From positions 1 through 6,538 of the forward strand of contig JAICKM010000398.1 in NCBI GenBank assembly GCA_025927935.1: a stretch of 6,538 bases of DNA. Direction: 5' to 3'. Origin of the DNA: Chloroflexia bacterium. GTDB taxonomy: Bacteria > Chloroflexota > Chloroflexia > QHBQ01 > JADMIH01. Made by a program: the position numbers and the translations under genes. Positions 6,305 to 6,538 of this stretch are shown piece after piece. The notes under the pieces were generated by a model. It was not told the origin of the DNA. It worked only from the letters and a program-made list of their open reading frames with translations, and made no database searches. Each line of letters begins with the position of its first letter. The stretch's first letter is position 1.

Positions 6305-6314
6305 GTGGATGGGG
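6305..6314 (+). repeat. Left copy of the 10-bp target site duplication
   Basis: GTGGATGGGG directly abuts the left inverted repeat and is repeated exactly at 6458-6467. If the neighbouring G and C shared by chance are counted, the direct repeat is 12 bp. Confidence 0.85.
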
Positions 6315-6457
6315 CAGGGCCGACGCATCTAAATCAGGCACGAGCACGAGATTTATGCCGGAACTGGCGACAGGACGCCGCTTAGCTTGTGCCTATCTGC
6401 AAACGACACTGTCACGCTTTCTATATTCGCACGCCTAATTTAGATGCGTCGGCCCTG
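6315..6457. mobile_element. 143-bp MITE-like element with terminal inverted repeats
   Basis: CAGGGCCGACGCATCTAAAT (6315-6334) is repeated exactly, inverted, at 6438-6457. With one mismatch the arms extend to 25 bp (6315-6339 and 6433-6457, 24 of 25 identical). Perfect 10-bp direct repeats flank it, the mark of a transposase-mediated insertion. The interior is less GC-rich than its surroundings and codes for no transposase, so it must depend on a full-length element elsewhere. Inside, AGGCACGAGC (6336-6345) can pair with GCTTGTGCCT (6385-6394), an alternative to the end-to-end fold. A 10-bp duplication and the GCCGA...TAA pattern of the end resemble IS4-family elements, but I cannot confirm the family. 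It lies upstream of mobA. Confidence 0.88.
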
Positions 6458-6467
6458 GTGGATGGGG
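6458..6467 (+). repeat. Right copy of the 10-bp target site duplication
   Basis: GTGGATGGGG directly follows the right inverted repeat and matches 6305-6314 exactly. The lack of any change suggests a fairly recent insertion. Confidence 0.85.
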
Positions 6468-6503
6468 CTACGGATCTTGGGCAAGGCAGCAGGGATGGGC
6501 CAG

Positions 6504-6531
6504 GCGCCGGCTACCCGGTAGCAGCCGGCGC
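6504..6531. repeat. Strong GC-rich inverted repeat near the right edge
   Basis: GCGCCGGC (6504-6511) pairs perfectly with GCCGGCGC (6524-6531), and TAC/GTA inside can extend it around a 3-nt loop, with three unpaired bases on the 3' arm. There is no T-run on either side within the window, so I do not call it a terminator. Short open frames cross it on both strands, so it may be coding. Confidence 0.4.
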
Positions 6532-6538
6532 ACGGGGC

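Noticed and set aside
6222..6347. Longer mobA start at 6347
   Set aside because: It would begin inside the MITE, lacks a ribosome site, and would add about 42 residues, including a Pro-rich stretch, before the conserved nucleotide-binding loop.
6504..6531. Terminator at the right edge
   Set aside because: A strong stem but no T-run on either strand within the window.
1..6538. CRISPR array, prophage, defence or toxin-antitoxin system
   Set aside because: No regularly spaced repeats and no gene of those families; all larger genes are explained by known metabolic, signalling or proteolysis families.

Overview
The window is GC-rich, compactly packed bacterial chromosomal DNA with mostly ordinary housekeeping or metabolic genes plus one small non-autonomous transposon-like insertion. 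The best guess for the host is a Chloroflexota-like lineage. This rests on a PATAN/DUF4388-type protein followed by a stand-alone receiver, and on an HslV with the Gram-positive-style 'HATTI' N-terminal context; no rRNA or marker gene here proves it.

Left part (1-2616). Three genes run rightward almost without gaps: the 3' end of a DUF4388-like protein with a winged-helix-like tail, a single-domain response regulator (its likely start overlaps the previous gene by 35 bp), and, after 4 bp, a complete class I/II PLP aminotransferase of the methionine/kynurenine (YbdL/KAT-like) group. A gamma-glutamylcyclotransferase-fold protein is encoded on the opposite strand; its last 14 bp overlap the aminotransferase tail to tail.

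Middle (2617-3175). A 559-bp divergent intergenic region has no convincing gene. It is unusually rich in inverted repeats, has an AT-rich patch, and ends in a good sigma70-like promoter and a short structured leader for hslVU.

hslVU (3176-5561). HslV (peptidase) and HslU (AAA+ unfoldase) together form the ATP-dependent HslUV protease. HslV carries a 13-residue propeptide, all main catalytic residues, and an atypical C-terminal Ala/Pro-rich tail of about 60 residues. HslU matches E. coli numbering exactly through the Walker A and pore motifs, then carries about 50 extra residues in the I domain. A strong Rho-independent terminator closes the operon.

Right part (5562-6538). mobA (molybdenum cofactor guanylyltransferase) lies on the minus strand, convergent with hslU, with its own perfect -10 box. 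About 40 bp upstream of that box sits a 143-bp element with long terminal inverted repeats (24 of 25 positions match) flanked by a perfect 10-bp direct repeat. This is a textbook MITE-like insertion and the least expected feature of the window. I saw no CRISPR array, RNA gene, phage gene or recognisable defence system, and I do not claim a new multi-gene system here.
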